Source of the DNA: Bog-257 sp963805985
GTDB lineage: Bacteria; Acidobacteriota; Terriglobia; Terriglobales; Acidobacteriaceae
Reading direction: 5' to 3'
DNA length: 64,000 nt
Assembly: GCA_963805985.1 (NCBI GenBank)
Contig: CAWDWG010000009.1
Span: forward strand, 434,001 to 498,000
Shown here: positions 1 to 8,007 of the stretch, one piece after another
How the letters are laid out: each line of letters starts with the position of its first letter
Numbering within the stretch: the first letter of the stretch is position 1
Notes under the pieces: generated by a model
What the model saw: the letters and a program-made list of their open reading frames with translations, nothing else
What the model was told of the DNA's origin: nothing
Database searches by the model: none
Program-made: the position numbers and the translations under genes

Positions 1-423
1 CTTGGCCAGGATCGCGCCGTACAGTGGATATTCCGGGCTCGGGGTCAGCACGTTGTCGCCGGGATTGAGCAGGGCAGTCAGGCAGCTGTCGATGACCTCG
101 CCACTGCCGTAGCCGATGAAGATGCTCTGAATGTCGCGAAATCCGTTGCGTTCGGCCTCGTTGCGGATCGCCTCGATCGCGGGCTTGATCCCCAGCGACT
201 CGGCGTAGCCATTACAGCCGTCGACCATCGCCTTCAACACCGCCTCGATCATGTGTGGCGGCGTGTGGAAGTCGAATTTGCACGGGTCGCCGATGTTGAG
301 ATAGAGGATGGAATGGCCTTCACGCGCCACTTCCTCGGCGGTCACGACCAGATCGCGAATGGCGTACCGCACGTTCGCCATGCGGCTCGCCGCCATCACT
401 TCCGCAACAGCTCTTGTAGCCAT
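1..423 (-). CDS. PLP-dependent aminotransferase, class I/II (partial, N-terminal 141 residues)
   Basis: The gene starts with ATG at 423 and runs off the left edge of the window, so only the N-terminal third is visible. The translation opens MATRAVAEVMAASRMANVRY and continues through YLNIGDPCKFDF, the substrate-binding segment near the N-terminus of fold-type I aminotransferases. It then reads GYAESLG and a GYGSGEVIDSCLTALLNPGD stretch, the cofactor-side helix region. The family (AlaA/AspC-like) moves amino groups between amino acids and 2-oxo acids using PLP. The PLP lysine lies outside the window, so substrate cannot be judged. An AAGGA-like ribosome site lies just upstream. It is downstream of, and co-directional with, the aldehyde dehydrogenase gene about 100 bp away, so a shared amino acid catabolic unit is possible but unproven. 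Confidence 0.85.
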   Translation of the reverse strand, partial: MATRAVAEVMAASRMANVRYAIRDLVVTAEEVAREGHSILYLNIGDPCKFDFHTPPHMIEAVLKAMVDGCNGYAESLGIKPAIEAIRNEAERNGFRDIQSIFIGYGSGEVIDSCLTALLNPGDNVLTPSPEYPLYGAILAK

Positions 424-523
424 AGAAGCGTCCTTAGATGAAATGGAGTCCCCACTCCTCTTCGCGCAGGCGCCCCACCCTTGTCCGCTGCTTTTGCGGA
501 CAAGGTGGGCCTTAATAATCTAA

Positions 524-2059
524 TTACTCCGGCCGGTCAATCTGCGCCCTCTGCAGCGTGTCAGAGTAATCGATATACACCGACTTCCACTCAGTATAGA
601 AATCAATCGCGCCGAGTCCGCCCTCGCGATGACCGTTACCCGTAGCCTTCACGCCGCCGAACGGCAGATGCACCTCAGCGCCGATCGTCGGCGCGTTGAT
701 GTAGGTGATGCCGGCGTACAGATCGCGCATCGCCGTGAACGCCTTGTTCACGTCTTTGGTGTAGATCGACGACGACAGCCCGTACTCGATATCGTTGGCG
801 ATCTCGATGGCGCTCTCCAGCCCATCGCACGGAATGATCGACACCACCGGCCCGAAGATTTCTTCCTGCGCAATCCGCATCTTGGGATCGACGTCGCTGA
901 ACACCGTTGGTGCGACAAACCAGCCGTGGTTGTAGGACTCGCCTTCCAGTCGATGCCCGCCGCACAGCATCTTCGCGCCTTCGTCCTTGCCGATCTTGAT
1001 GTACTTCAGGTCGGTCTCCATCTGCGACGAGTTCACAGCGGGCCCCATGTCGACCGACTCGTCGAGTCCGTTGCCGATCTTTAGCTTCTGCGCGCGAGCG
1101 ACTAGTTCCTCGACAAACTTCTTGTACACGCCCTTTTGCACGATGATGCGACTGGTCGCGGTGCAGCGCTGGCCGGTCGTACCGAACGCTCCCCACAACG
1201 CGCCTTCGAGCGCGAGATCGAGATTCGCGTCGTCGAGGACGATCATCGGATTCTTGCCGCCGAGTTCGAGCGAGCAATGCTTGAAGGTCTTTGCCGCTTC
1301 TTGTCCCACGATCCGTCCCACGGCTGTCGAGCCGGTGAGCGAGACCGCGCGGACATCCGGATGCCCGACCATCGGCGTGCCAACCTCGCCGCCAAATCCG
1401 CTGACAATGTTTACCACTCCAGCCGGAATCCCGCCATCAGCAAGGGCTTGCACGAAATTGAACGTCGAGAGCGGCGTGTCCTGCGCGGGCTTAATTACAG
1501 CGGTGTTGCCTGCAACCAGAGCAGGGAAGAGCTTCCACGAGGGAATCGCCATGGGAAAGTTCCACGGCGTGATCATGGCGCAGACGCCCAGCGGCTGTCG
1601 CACGGCCATCGCAAATTTGTTGGGCAGCTCCGACGGGACGGTCGGGCCAAACAGCCGGCGGCCTTCGCCTGCGGTGTAGTAGCCGCAATCGATTGCCTCC
1701 TGCACATCGCCACGCGTCTCTTTGATCACCTTGCCCATCTCGCGCGTCATCTGCTGCGCGCATTCTTCCTTGCGCGAGATCAGGATCTCCGCCGCCTTAT
1801 ACAGCATCTCGGCGCGGCGTGGGGCGGGCACCAGGCGCCACTTCTTGTAAGCCTGCTTGGCCGCTTCGATTGCCATATCGACATCGCGCTTGTCGGATTT
1901 CTGGAAGATGCCGACCACCTCGCGAGTGTCGGCCGGATTGAGATTCTCGAAGGTGTGTCCGGTGCGGCTCTCAACCCATTCGCCGCCAATGAAGTTCTTG
2001 AACGTCTTCGGCTGCGCGCCGGTATGAATGCTCGGTGCCTTCTGTTCCATCGTCGCCAT
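524..2059 (-). CDS. NAD(P)-dependent aldehyde dehydrogenase
   Basis: A full-length 511-residue ALDH superfamily enzyme that oxidises an aldehyde to the acid. Visible landmarks are the TPWNFP segment with the oxyanion-hole Asn near 167, KPAQDTP of the cofactor site, LTGSTAVG near 241, the general base Glu265 in LELGGKNP, and the nucleophile Cys299 in TTGQRCTATS. The C-terminal INAPTIGAEVHLPFGG resembles semialdehyde dehydrogenases such as 2-oxoglutarate-semialdehyde enzymes, but the substrate is not settled by sequence. An AGGAG site 8 nt upstream supports the ATG at 2059. The aminotransferase gene follows on the same strand, which would fit transamination followed by semialdehyde oxidation (inference). 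Confidence 0.93.
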   Translation of the reverse strand: MATMEQKAPSIHTGAQPKTFKNFIGGEWVESRTGHTFENLNPADTREVVGIFQKSDKRDVDMAIEAAKQAYKKWRLVPAPRRAEMLYKAAEILISRKEECAQQMTREMGKVIKETRGDVQEAIDCGYYTAGEGRRLFGPTVPSELPNKFAMAVRQPLGVCAMITPWNFPMAIPSWKLFPALVAGNTAVIKPAQDTPLSTFNFVQALADGGIPAGVVNIVSGFGGEVGTPMVGHPDVRAVSLTGSTAVGRIVGQEAAKTFKHCSLELGGKNPMIVLDDANLDLALEGALWGAFGTTGQRCTATSRIIVQKGVYKKFVEELVARAQKLKIGNGLDESVDMGPAVNSSQMETDLKYIKIGKDEGAKMLCGGHRLEGESYNHGWFVAPTVFSDVDPKMRIAQEEIFGPVVSIIPCDGLESAIEIANDIEYGLSSSIYTKDVNKAFTAMRDLYAGITYINAPTIGAEVHLPFGGVKATGNGHREGGLGAIDFYTEWKSVYIDYSDTLQRAQIDRPE

Positions 2060-2163
2060 GCTGATTGTCTCCTGCGTAATAGTCCGAATCTTTAATGCTA
2101 TCGGGAAATGGGAGGGATTGTCACTTCGGTGCGCCGTCAGCCGTCAGAGCGTGCGCTTACAAA

Positions 2164-2640
2164 TCACAGCGCGTCAGACTCGATGTCATACGCCTCCGTC
2201 TCTAGTCTTTTCCGCGAGTCACGCCACGTAAAGGTTTCGATGGCCGAGCCTTTTTCGAATGTGCTTTCGTACTGCGCGATGATGAACAATCCACCCGCCG
2301 TAATCTTCCAAGTAAGATTCTTCGGCGTGCTGCTAATGGAATTGCCGAGTTTCTTGTGGATTGTGGTTAGAGTTGTGAGGAACTCTTCACAATTCGGGGG
2401 ATAGCGGAACGATTTGGTGCCGTCCTCGCAGATGCCCTCGTAGTCGCCGAGAATAAATTGTTCATGAAACCTTAGGGCTGCGTCATCGGCGCGATTACGA
2501 GTCTCCACAATCATTGGCCCAAACAGCCATATCTGCGAAGCAACAACAAGCCCTGTTACCGCCAAGGACCACTTCCACAAGAGAAGCCTGCGTGTTCGAG
2601 GGTTGTGTTGCGGATCGGTAGTTGCATCTATCGCCGACAT
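2164..2640 (-). CDS. Hypothetical membrane-anchored protein (158 aa)
   Basis: I do not recognise a named family. The reading frame is open further upstream to 2907, but that part is antisense to the peroxiredoxin gene, so the ATG at 2640 (MSAIDATTDPQHNPRT) is the better start. The protein has a short basic cytoplasmic tail, one transmembrane segment (about residues 20-38, LAVTGLVVASQIWLFGP) and an outward-facing domain of about 115 residues. That domain contains FHEQFILGDYEGIC and ends in a beta-rich tail, an organisation like small NTF2-like or DUF4019-type extracytoplasmic domains. It diverges from the peroxiredoxin gene with a gap of about 100 bp. Function is unknown. Confidence 0.6.
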   Translation of the reverse strand: MSAIDATTDPQHNPRTRRLLLWKWSLAVTGLVVASQIWLFGPMIVETRNRADDAALRFHEQFILGDYEGICEDGTKSFRYPPNCEEFLTTLTTIHKKLGNSISSTPKNLTWKITAGGLFIIAQYESTFEKGSAIETFTWRDSRKRLETEAYDIESDAL

Positions 2641-2743
2641 GAGGCCTGCAATTCTGCTGAAAGGAACAATCGGTAGATACCACGAAAACAACTGTGCGAC
2701 AATATCTTTAAGACCGCGTTTCTGAAGAAACCCAAGGGGAGTT

Positions 2744-3277
2744 ATGCGCAAGGTTCTAGGAGTCGTACTTCTCATCGCCGCCGTCGCCCTGATTGCGCCG
2801 CGGCTGTTGCGGGCCGCTTCCGTTCCGGCAGTCGGCTCCGCGGCGCCGGATTTCACCCTCAACTCGCAGGAAGGCAAGCCGGTCTCGCTGTCGCAGTATC
2901 GCGGCAAGTGGGTGGTGCTGTACTTCTATCCCAAAGACATGACTTCCGGCTGCACCATTGAGGCGCACAACTTCCAGCGTGACCAGGCGAAGTACGGCGC
3001 GGCGAATGCGGTTATTCTCGGGGTCAGCGTGCAGGACGTGCAATCGCACCAGGAGTTCTGCACGAAAGACGGTCTCACCTTCAAGCTGCTGGCTGACACT
3101 GACCAGAAGGTCTCCCAGGAGTACGGTTCGCTGAAGAATTACGGCGTGATGAAGCTCTCCGCGCGCAACACCTTCATCATCGATCCGCAAGGCAAGATCG
3201 TGAAGGAATACATCGGCGTCGATCCCACCAAGCACAGCGAGGAAGTGCTGACGGAGCTGGCCGCGCTGCAGAAGTAG
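2744..3277 (+). CDS. Peroxiredoxin of the BCP/PrxQ type, exported or membrane-anchored
   Basis: A thiol peroxidase that reduces hydroperoxides. Residues 1-24 are a signal peptide or anchor (MRKVLGVVLLIAAVALIAP), so the enzyme probably acts outside the cytoplasmic membrane. The AhpC/TSA domain follows with the motif YPKDMTSGC, where Cys70 is the peroxidatic cysteine (family form PxxxTxxC). The resolving cysteine found five residues later in E. coli Bcp is absent. A second cysteine, Cys106 in HQEFCTKDG, lies 36 residues downstream, the spacing of the alternative helix-3 resolving cysteine known in some BCPs. Total length of 177 fits the family plus a leader. It is convergent with the VWA gene. 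Confidence 0.9.
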   Translation: MRKVLGVVLLIAAVALIAPRLLRAASVPAVGSAAPDFTLNSQEGKPVSLSQYRGKWVVLYFYPKDMTSGCTIEAHNFQRDQAKYGAANAVILGVSVQDVQSHQEFCTKDGLTFKLLADTDQKVSQEYGSLKNYGVMKLSARNTFIIDPQGKIVKEYIGVDPTKHSEEVLTELAALQK

Positions 3278-3292
3278 TCGAGATTGCGATGC

Positions 3293-3313
3293 GGGCGGTA
3301 CCGTTTACCGCCC
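3293..3313. terminator. Hairpin between convergent genes
   Basis: The 8-bp arms GGGCGGTA and TACCGCCC enclose a 5-nt loop. It sits just after the peroxiredoxin stop codon, and the stop codon of the opposing VWA gene lies inside it. No clear T-run follows on either strand, so a shared bidirectional terminator is plausible but not certain. Confidence 0.4.
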
Positions 3314-4444
3314 TGCGTAATACCCCTCTCGCGATTGCACGGTGTAGTCCTTGTTGGTCGTCGTTAGCGAGATGCTGTGATATCCGGCACTGGCGTCGGC
3401 CTTGTCGGGCGTGTAGCCCAGGTTGTACTGGTTGCGCAGCTCTTCCTCAATCTGTTTGTAGATCTGGTCGATAGGTTCTTTCTTCGACACCTCGAAGAAC
3501 CGGCCACCGGTTTCCTTGGAGATCCGCTGCAGAACTTTCTTTCCGTCCGGATGCTGCTGCTGCGGATATCCTCCGCCACCGCCTCCCGGATAACCTCCGC
3601 CTCCTCCAGGATAGCGGCCCATGCCGCCTCCGCCCCATCCACCGTGAGGCCGTCCCATTCCCATACCCTGGTGTCCATAGGCATCGGGATCGGCATACAG
3701 AATCGAGTACACCAGGGTATTGGCGCGCTGTGCGGATTCGATGGCGCGATCCAGACTGACCTTGCTGGCATTATCCACTCCGTCGGTCAGCAAAATGATC
3801 GCCTTGCGGCCCTCCTGCTTGCGCATCATCTCGTCCGAGGCGAGGTAGACGGCGTCATACAATGTTGTCCCTCCACCGCGGTGCCCGCCGCCGCCTCCGC
3901 CCGGTGATCCCCCTCCGCCACCGGAGCTGGCATCGTCAAAGTGCGGCGTGTTGAGCTTGTCTAGCGCCGCTTCCAGCTTGTCGCGCGAATTGGTCAGGTC
4001 CTGCAGCAGCTCAATCTCCGAATCAAAGTGAATGACGAAGGCCTTGTCCTTGTCGACGCGCATCACGTCATCGAGAAAGGCGTAGCTGGCAGTGCGCTCT
4101 TGGTCGATCAGCCGGCGCTGGCTCATGCTGGTGTCGACCAGCAAGCCGAGCGTGAGCGGCAGATCGGTCTCCTTCGCGAAGTAGCCGATGGTCTGCGGGT
4201 GGCCGTCCTGCGTCAATTTGAAATCATCTTTGGTCAGGTTGCTGACGAGTTGGCCATGCTTGTCGCGCACGGTGGCGAGTACGTTGACCACCTTCACTCC
4301 GGATGAAAACGTGGGCGGAGGAGTCTGCTGCTCCTGACTGTGCAGAAATGGGGTGATCAGGAACAGAGATATCGTCAGACTGAGCCAGCGATGGAGTGAT
4401 AGGGACACGCATCTCCTTGGGATGACGGGTTTGTTCGGGCACAA
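3305..4444 (-). CDS. Secreted VWA-domain protein of the acidobacterial VWFA-related family
   Basis: A 379-residue protein with an N-terminal export signal (hydrophobic core around 21-34) and a Greek-key-like lead-in (SGVKVVNVLATVRDKHGQLV, the usual start of acidobacterial VWFA proteins, TIGR03436-type). A von Willebrand A domain follows. The MIDAS metal site is visible as DTSMS (Asp104, Ser106, Ser108), and later GGTTLYDAV and LLTDGVDN supply the remaining ligand loops. Two glycine-rich inserts interrupt the domain, one before GTTLYDAV and a longer one (GGGGYPGGGGGGYP type) after YSILYADPD. Likely role is extracytoplasmic protein binding or surface assembly; no partner is evident nearby. Confidence 0.88.
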   Translation of the reverse strand: MCPNKPVIPRRCVSLSLHRWLSLTISLFLITPFLHSQEQQTPPPTFSSGVKVVNVLATVRDKHGQLVSNLTKDDFKLTQDGHPQTIGYFAKETDLPLTLGLLVDTSMSQRRLIDQERTASYAFLDDVMRVDKDKAFVIHFDSEIELLQDLTNSRDKLEAALDKLNTPHFDDASSGGGGGSPGGGGGGHRGGGTTLYDAVYLASDEMMRKQEGRKAIILLTDGVDNASKVSLDRAIESAQRANTLVYSILYADPDAYGHQGMGMGRPHGGWGGGGMGRYPGGGGGYPGGGGGGYPQQQHPDGKKVLQRISKETGGRFFEVSKKEPIDQIYKQIEEELRNQYNLGYTPDKADASAGYHSISLTTTNKDYTVQSREGYYAGR

Positions 4445-4686
4445 CTATCCTACGGTTTTCGCGAAGCAAAATAACAGAAACCCCGCGAAAATCGCGAAGT
4501 TTCCGAACTGAGCCACTGAGAAACTTTTGGAACTTTTGCCGGAAAAATGGGAATCGCTGCCTTTGGCCTGGCAGCCTCCCAGCCCTGGTCCATGCCGCTT
4601 CGGCTTTAGCCTCGCCTATCCGGCGATTTCTGTGTACGCTGTACAATTCCGGTCACCCGAACATTTTGCGCCACCTGGAGAGAACC

Positions 4687-5518
4687 ATGAAGCTGATCCG
4701 TCGGAACCGAATCGTCGGAGTTATTGCCGTCTGCCTTGGGCTGGCGAGTTTTGCATTCGGCCAGGGCCAATCGCCACAACAACTGGCCTGGAGCATCCTG
4801 CAAGGCGGCACCAGCAACTCCAATCTCCAGCAGCGAATCACGGCCGTAACCGCTTTGGCCGGTATCACCGCCGATCCCAAAGGCGTCAGCATGGCTGAGC
4901 AGGCGCTGCAGGACGCGAACCCCCAGGTACGCTCGGCAGCTGCTACCACCCTGGGAGTGCTGAAGTCGACCAGTTCCATTCCCGCGCTGGAGCAGGCGTT
5001 GAAGGATACCGATCCGGCAGTGATCATGTCCGCAGCCAACGCGCTGGTGCAAATGAACAATGAAAATGGGTACGACACCTACTATGCCGTGGCGACCGGG
5101 CAACTGAAGGGCGGCCAGAGTTTGGCAGCCTCAGAGCAACAGCAACTGAACACGCTGATGCACAATCCCAAAGATCTGGCGGAGACCGCGTTTGAGCAGG
5201 GCATCGGATTCATTCCCTTTGGCGGTATCGGATTTGGCGCCTTCAAAGCCATTCACGACAGCGGACAGAACGCCATCCTGGTGAAAGCGACCGCCTATAA
5301 GATGCTGGCCAAGGATCCGGATCCGCAGTCGGAGAAAGCATTGATCAACGCTACCGGCGATCCAGCAGTGGCAGGTTCGCGCGGCTGCCTACGACGCGCT
5401 CGCCAGGCGGGGCGACAAATCAGTGTTGCCGCAAATCTCCAACGGACTCACCGACCAGCAATTTCAGGTGAAGGACGCGGCGGCGGCGACCGTGGCGCAG
5501 TTGTCCGCACTGCGATGA
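4687..5518 (+). CDS. Secreted HEAT-repeat protein, interrupted by a +1 frameshift
   Basis: Start is ATG 4687, preceded by GGAG six bases upstream. Residues 1-25 form a signal peptide ending near FAFGQGQ. Several HEAT/PBS-lyase-like repeats follow (TAVTALAGITADPKG, PQVRSAAATTLGVLKS, PAVIMSAANALVQM), a scaffold for protein-protein contact. At about 5371 one extra G breaks the frame. Without it the reading continues as another HEAT repeat (DPAV-QVRAAAYDALARRGDK) and ends in AAAATVAQLSALR at the stop 5516-5518. In the uncorrected frame the tail becomes arginine-rich and non-homologous, so the intact product is about 276 residues. Convergence of repeat pattern on both sides makes the frameshift assignment firm; whether it is biological or a sequencing error is not decidable here. 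Confidence 0.75.
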
Positions 5519-5556
5519 TCTGCGTGGTTATCGTCGCACAGCTACAATAAATCCTT

Positions 5557-6411
5557 ATGATCCGATCGATCGTCTTTCCCCGGCGGCTTGGGAAATCTCT
5601 GGATGATTTGCAACCGGCACTCGATCTGTTTCGGGCGCTCGGCTTCGCTGCGGGCAATGAATGGCATGAGGGTGGAAATCACGGCGTCGAGATGCTGGCG
5701 CCTCGCGGCGGACTCGAGTTCATCGCGGCCGCCGACGCTCCCAGCGTTGATGCGATGGTAGAAGTTTCCGACGCCGATGGTGCCTGGGCCATCGCGAAGA
5801 AGCTGAACGTCAAGGTACAAAAAGAGATCGGCGATACGCCTTACGGCGCGCGACTTTTTGAAGTCGAAGTCAGTGGCCTGCGAGTCGGATTTCTGGCGTA
5901 CGCGAAGAAGCCGGGCGACAGTCGCGGCCTGGAAGGAAAGCTTGATGGGCGCGGCAAGCGTTTCGCATTGGTTGTCAGCCGATTCAACTCCTTCATCACG
6001 GAACGCTTGCTGGACGGGGCTTTGCAGGCACTCCGACAATGTGGGACCGGCGAATCCGACATGACCATAGCCCACGTGCCGGGCGCATTTGAGATTCCAT
6101 CCGCCGCCCGCCAGCTTGCGGAGACCAGAAAGTACGACGCGATCATTTGCCTCGGTTGCCTGCTGCGCGGTGACACGCTGCACTACGAGGTGATCGCCAA
6201 CGAAGTCACACGCGGCGTCGGACAGTCGGCGCAGGAGACTGGGGTGCCACATGCCTTCGGCGTTCTCACCTGCGACACACTGCAACAGGCGATCGATCGC
6301 GCCGGGCTCAAGGCCGGGAACAAGGGATTTGAGGCTGGGCTCGCGGCTGTCGAGATGGCTTGTCTGCATGAAGTGGTAACGGTCGCGAAGGCAACGGACG
6401 GTTCGCGATGA
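5557..6411 (+). CDS. ribH: 6,7-dimethyl-8-ribityllumazine synthase with an N-terminal VOC-like domain
   Basis: Residues about 135-275 are lumazine synthase, the penultimate step of riboflavin synthesis (condensing 5-amino-6-ribitylamino-uracil with dihydroxybutanone phosphate). Seen: the SRFNSFI substrate loop, VPGAFEIP, CLGCLLRGDTLHYEV with the catalytic His209, and the ANEVTRG and GVLTCDT segments. Ordinary RibH is about 155 residues; this protein has 284 because about 120 residues precede it. That extension has the strand-helix-strand pattern of a vicinal oxygen chelate (glyoxalase-like) module, with LQPALDLFRALGF and an end strand GLRVGFLAY. The stop overlaps the nusB start (ATGA), the common ribH-nusB arrangement. 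No clear Shine-Dalgarno precedes ATG 5557. Confidence 0.9.
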   Translation: MIRSIVFPRRLGKSLDDLQPALDLFRALGFAAGNEWHEGGNHGVEMLAPRGGLEFIAAADAPSVDAMVEVSDADGAWAIAKKLNVKVQKEIGDTPYGARLFEVEVSGLRVGFLAYAKKPGDSRGLEGKLDGRGKRFALVVSRFNSFITERLLDGALQALRQCGTGESDMTIAHVPGAFEIPSAARQLAETRKYDAIICLGCLLRGDTLHYEVIANEVTRGVGQSAQETGVPHAFGVLTCDTLQQAIDRAGLKAGNKGFEAGLAAVEMACLHEVVTVAKATDGSR

Positions 6412-6836
6412 CCAAGTCCGGTACCCGCCGCAAATCGCGTGAGTTGGCGTTGCAGATGCTCTTCCAGCTTGACATGGGCCATCAGGAGCCGGAGGACGTG
6501 CGGCGCACGTTCTGGAGCGAGCGCCAGGATCTCGATGACAACGTCCGCAGTTTCGCCGACACGCTGTTCAACGTCGCTTGTGAGCGGCAGCAGGAAATCG
6601 GCGAGCTGATTGAGCGCAACGCGGAGCATTGGCGCATGGATCGTATGGCTGCTGTCGACCGCAATCTGCTGCGCGCCGGCGTGGCCGAGTTCCTCGGCTA
6701 TCCCAAGACCCCGCCCGCGGTAATCATCAATGAAGCGCTGGAAATCGCCCGCCGATTCTCCACACCCGAGTCGGTGCAGTTTATCAATGGAGTTTTAGAC
6801 AGCGTTGCTCGCGAACTGGGCGAGAAGAAGAAGTGA
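6408..6836 (+). CDS. nusB: Transcription antitermination factor NusB
   Basis: A 142-residue protein matching NusB across its length: RRKSRELALQMLFQLD at the N-terminus, the central RNVDRNLLRAGVAEFL-type helix (AVDRNLLRAG), PPAVIINEALEIARRF, and the C-terminal SVQFINGVLDSVARE. NusB pairs with NusE (S10) and binds boxA RNA in ribosomal RNA antitermination. The gene overlaps the ribH stop by four bases, so translation is coupled. Nothing unusual apart from the neighbour's fusion. Confidence 0.96.
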   Translation: MTKSGTRRKSRELALQMLFQLDMGHQEPEDVRRTFWSERQDLDDNVRSFADTLFNVACERQQEIGELIERNAEHWRMDRMAAVDRNLLRAGVAEFLGYPKTPPAVIINEALEIARRFSTPESVQFINGVLDSVARELGEKKK

Positions 6837-6843
6837 CCGCGGT

Positions 6844-7287
6844 TCAGCCCTGCGGACGGCGTTGCTTCTTGAGCGTGAGCTGCGAACCGCCGCGCGAATA
6901 GCTGACTTCGTCCATCAGGGCTCGCATCAAGAGGATGCCGCGTCCGTGGTTGGTGAGGTTGATGCCGTCGTCGCTGACGTCGGTCACTGCCGCACTCTCA
7001 AATCCTTCGCCCGGATCTCGAATCACAATTGTGATCGCGTCTGCATCCACTTCAACCGAGCAGCGAATGACCTTGCTGGGATCGTTCTTGCATCCGTGAA
7101 CTACGGCGTTGACCAAAGCTTCCTGCAGCGCCACCAGGATGTCGATCGCTTCCTCGTCGGCGACGCCGTGCTCCTCCAGGAAGTGCATGATGCGATCGCG
7201 AGCAGGCGCCACGGCCGTGGAGTCGCCCGTGAGTGCGAGTTCCAGGGCGGAGGCTCGTGACTCTACGGTTTGCGCGGCGTCGTGCAA
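6844..7287 (-). CDS. Anti-sigma-factor-type serine kinase (HATPase_c_2, RsbW-like)
   Basis: 147 residues with the GHKL ATPase fold used by RsbW/SpoIIAB kinases: N-box EALVNAVVHG, G1 box DPGEGF, and GRGILLM of the ATP lid. Kinases of this family bind or phosphorylate an antagonist protein and, depending on its state, sequester a sigma factor or another partner. The STAS antagonist gene lies immediately upstream on the same strand, ending 8 bp before this start, so the two form a partner-switching pair. No sigma factor gene is next to them. The gene converges with nusB. Confidence 0.9.
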   Translation of the reverse strand: MHDAAQTVESRASALELALTGDSTAVAPARDRIMHFLEEHGVADEEAIDILVALQEALVNAVVHGCKNDPSKVIRCSVEVDADAITIVIRDPGEGFESAAVTDVSDDGINLTNHGRGILLMRALMDEVSYSRGGSQLTLKKQRRPQG

Positions 7288-7295
7288 TTTGTCTC

Positions 7296-7646
7296 CTACG
7301 CGGTCATGGCGCGCTCATCACAGCAGGCAAGCTCGAATCCGGCGCCGTCGTCAAATTGCAGGACAGACTCCAGATTGGTCATCACTATCAGGCGACGCAC
7401 CCAGGGCGATGGATTCGCTACGCTGAAGTCGCCGTCATTCTGCAGGGCACGGCAATGCAACTCGACCAGCAGTCCGAGCCCAGCTGCGTCGATAGCCTGA
7501 ACCTGCGTCAGATCGACCACCAGACTTCGCTCCGGGCAGGCTGCCGCCATGCAGCGCAACGTTTCGGCTTCCACTCCCAATACAATCCGCCCCGCGCAAT
7601 ACAACTTCGCCACCGAGGGCACGCTTCGAATCTCAACTCTCAACAT
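7296..7646 (-). CDS. STAS-domain anti-sigma factor antagonist
   Basis: A 116-residue single STAS domain, the partner of the kinase gene directly downstream. The diagnostic loop reads DLTQVQAIDAAGLGLLVEL. In SpoIIAA/RsbV the residue after the Asp is the phosphorylated Ser (D-S-S-G). Here Ala54 takes that place, so regulation by phosphorylation at the usual site looks impossible unless another residue is used. Partner binding could still occur, giving a constitutively active antagonist (inference). Start ATG 7646 is the only reasonable choice. Confidence 0.88.
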   Translation of the reverse strand: MLRVEIRSVPSVAKLYCAGRIVLGVEAETLRCMAAACPERSLVVDLTQVQAIDAAGLGLLVELHCRALQNDGDFSVANPSPWVRRLIVMTNLESVLQFDDGAGFELACCDERAMTA

Positions 7647-8007
7647 ATCGCTTCCCCGTAATTCTCCCTACCCTTGAGTACGTTCTTTCCTGACGAATTG
7701 TTTCCGAGGCAAGTCGTTGTTGGTCTCTTTAGTATCGCCGAGCTTCATTGCAAAATGATGAATATGACGTTGCATAATGAGATGCACGCTTTGGCGCAAC
7801 CCACTCCTCTCGCAGGCCGCCGATCACGTCTGCACAATCCAATCAAACTTGTGCCCGTCTTCACCTTGATTGGACTTCGCTGAGAGCGGTTGGGTGCAGA
7901 GATGAATGGTCTATAAGTTCAAAGTGCCGTTAAAGTGTTCCGAACTGCAGGTTGCGCGAGTATCCCAATTGAAGAGGTGTTCGTGAGTTGCAGAGCTAGG
8001 CCAGTTG
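7647..8007. other. Intergenic region upstream of the STAS gene
   Basis: About 360 bp without a convincing gene. It holds one short inverted repeat (CCAATCAA at 7839-7846 and TTGATTGG at 7866-7873), which could be an operator or RNA hairpin. I see no sigma-54 type promoter or RNA gene. Confidence 0.4.
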
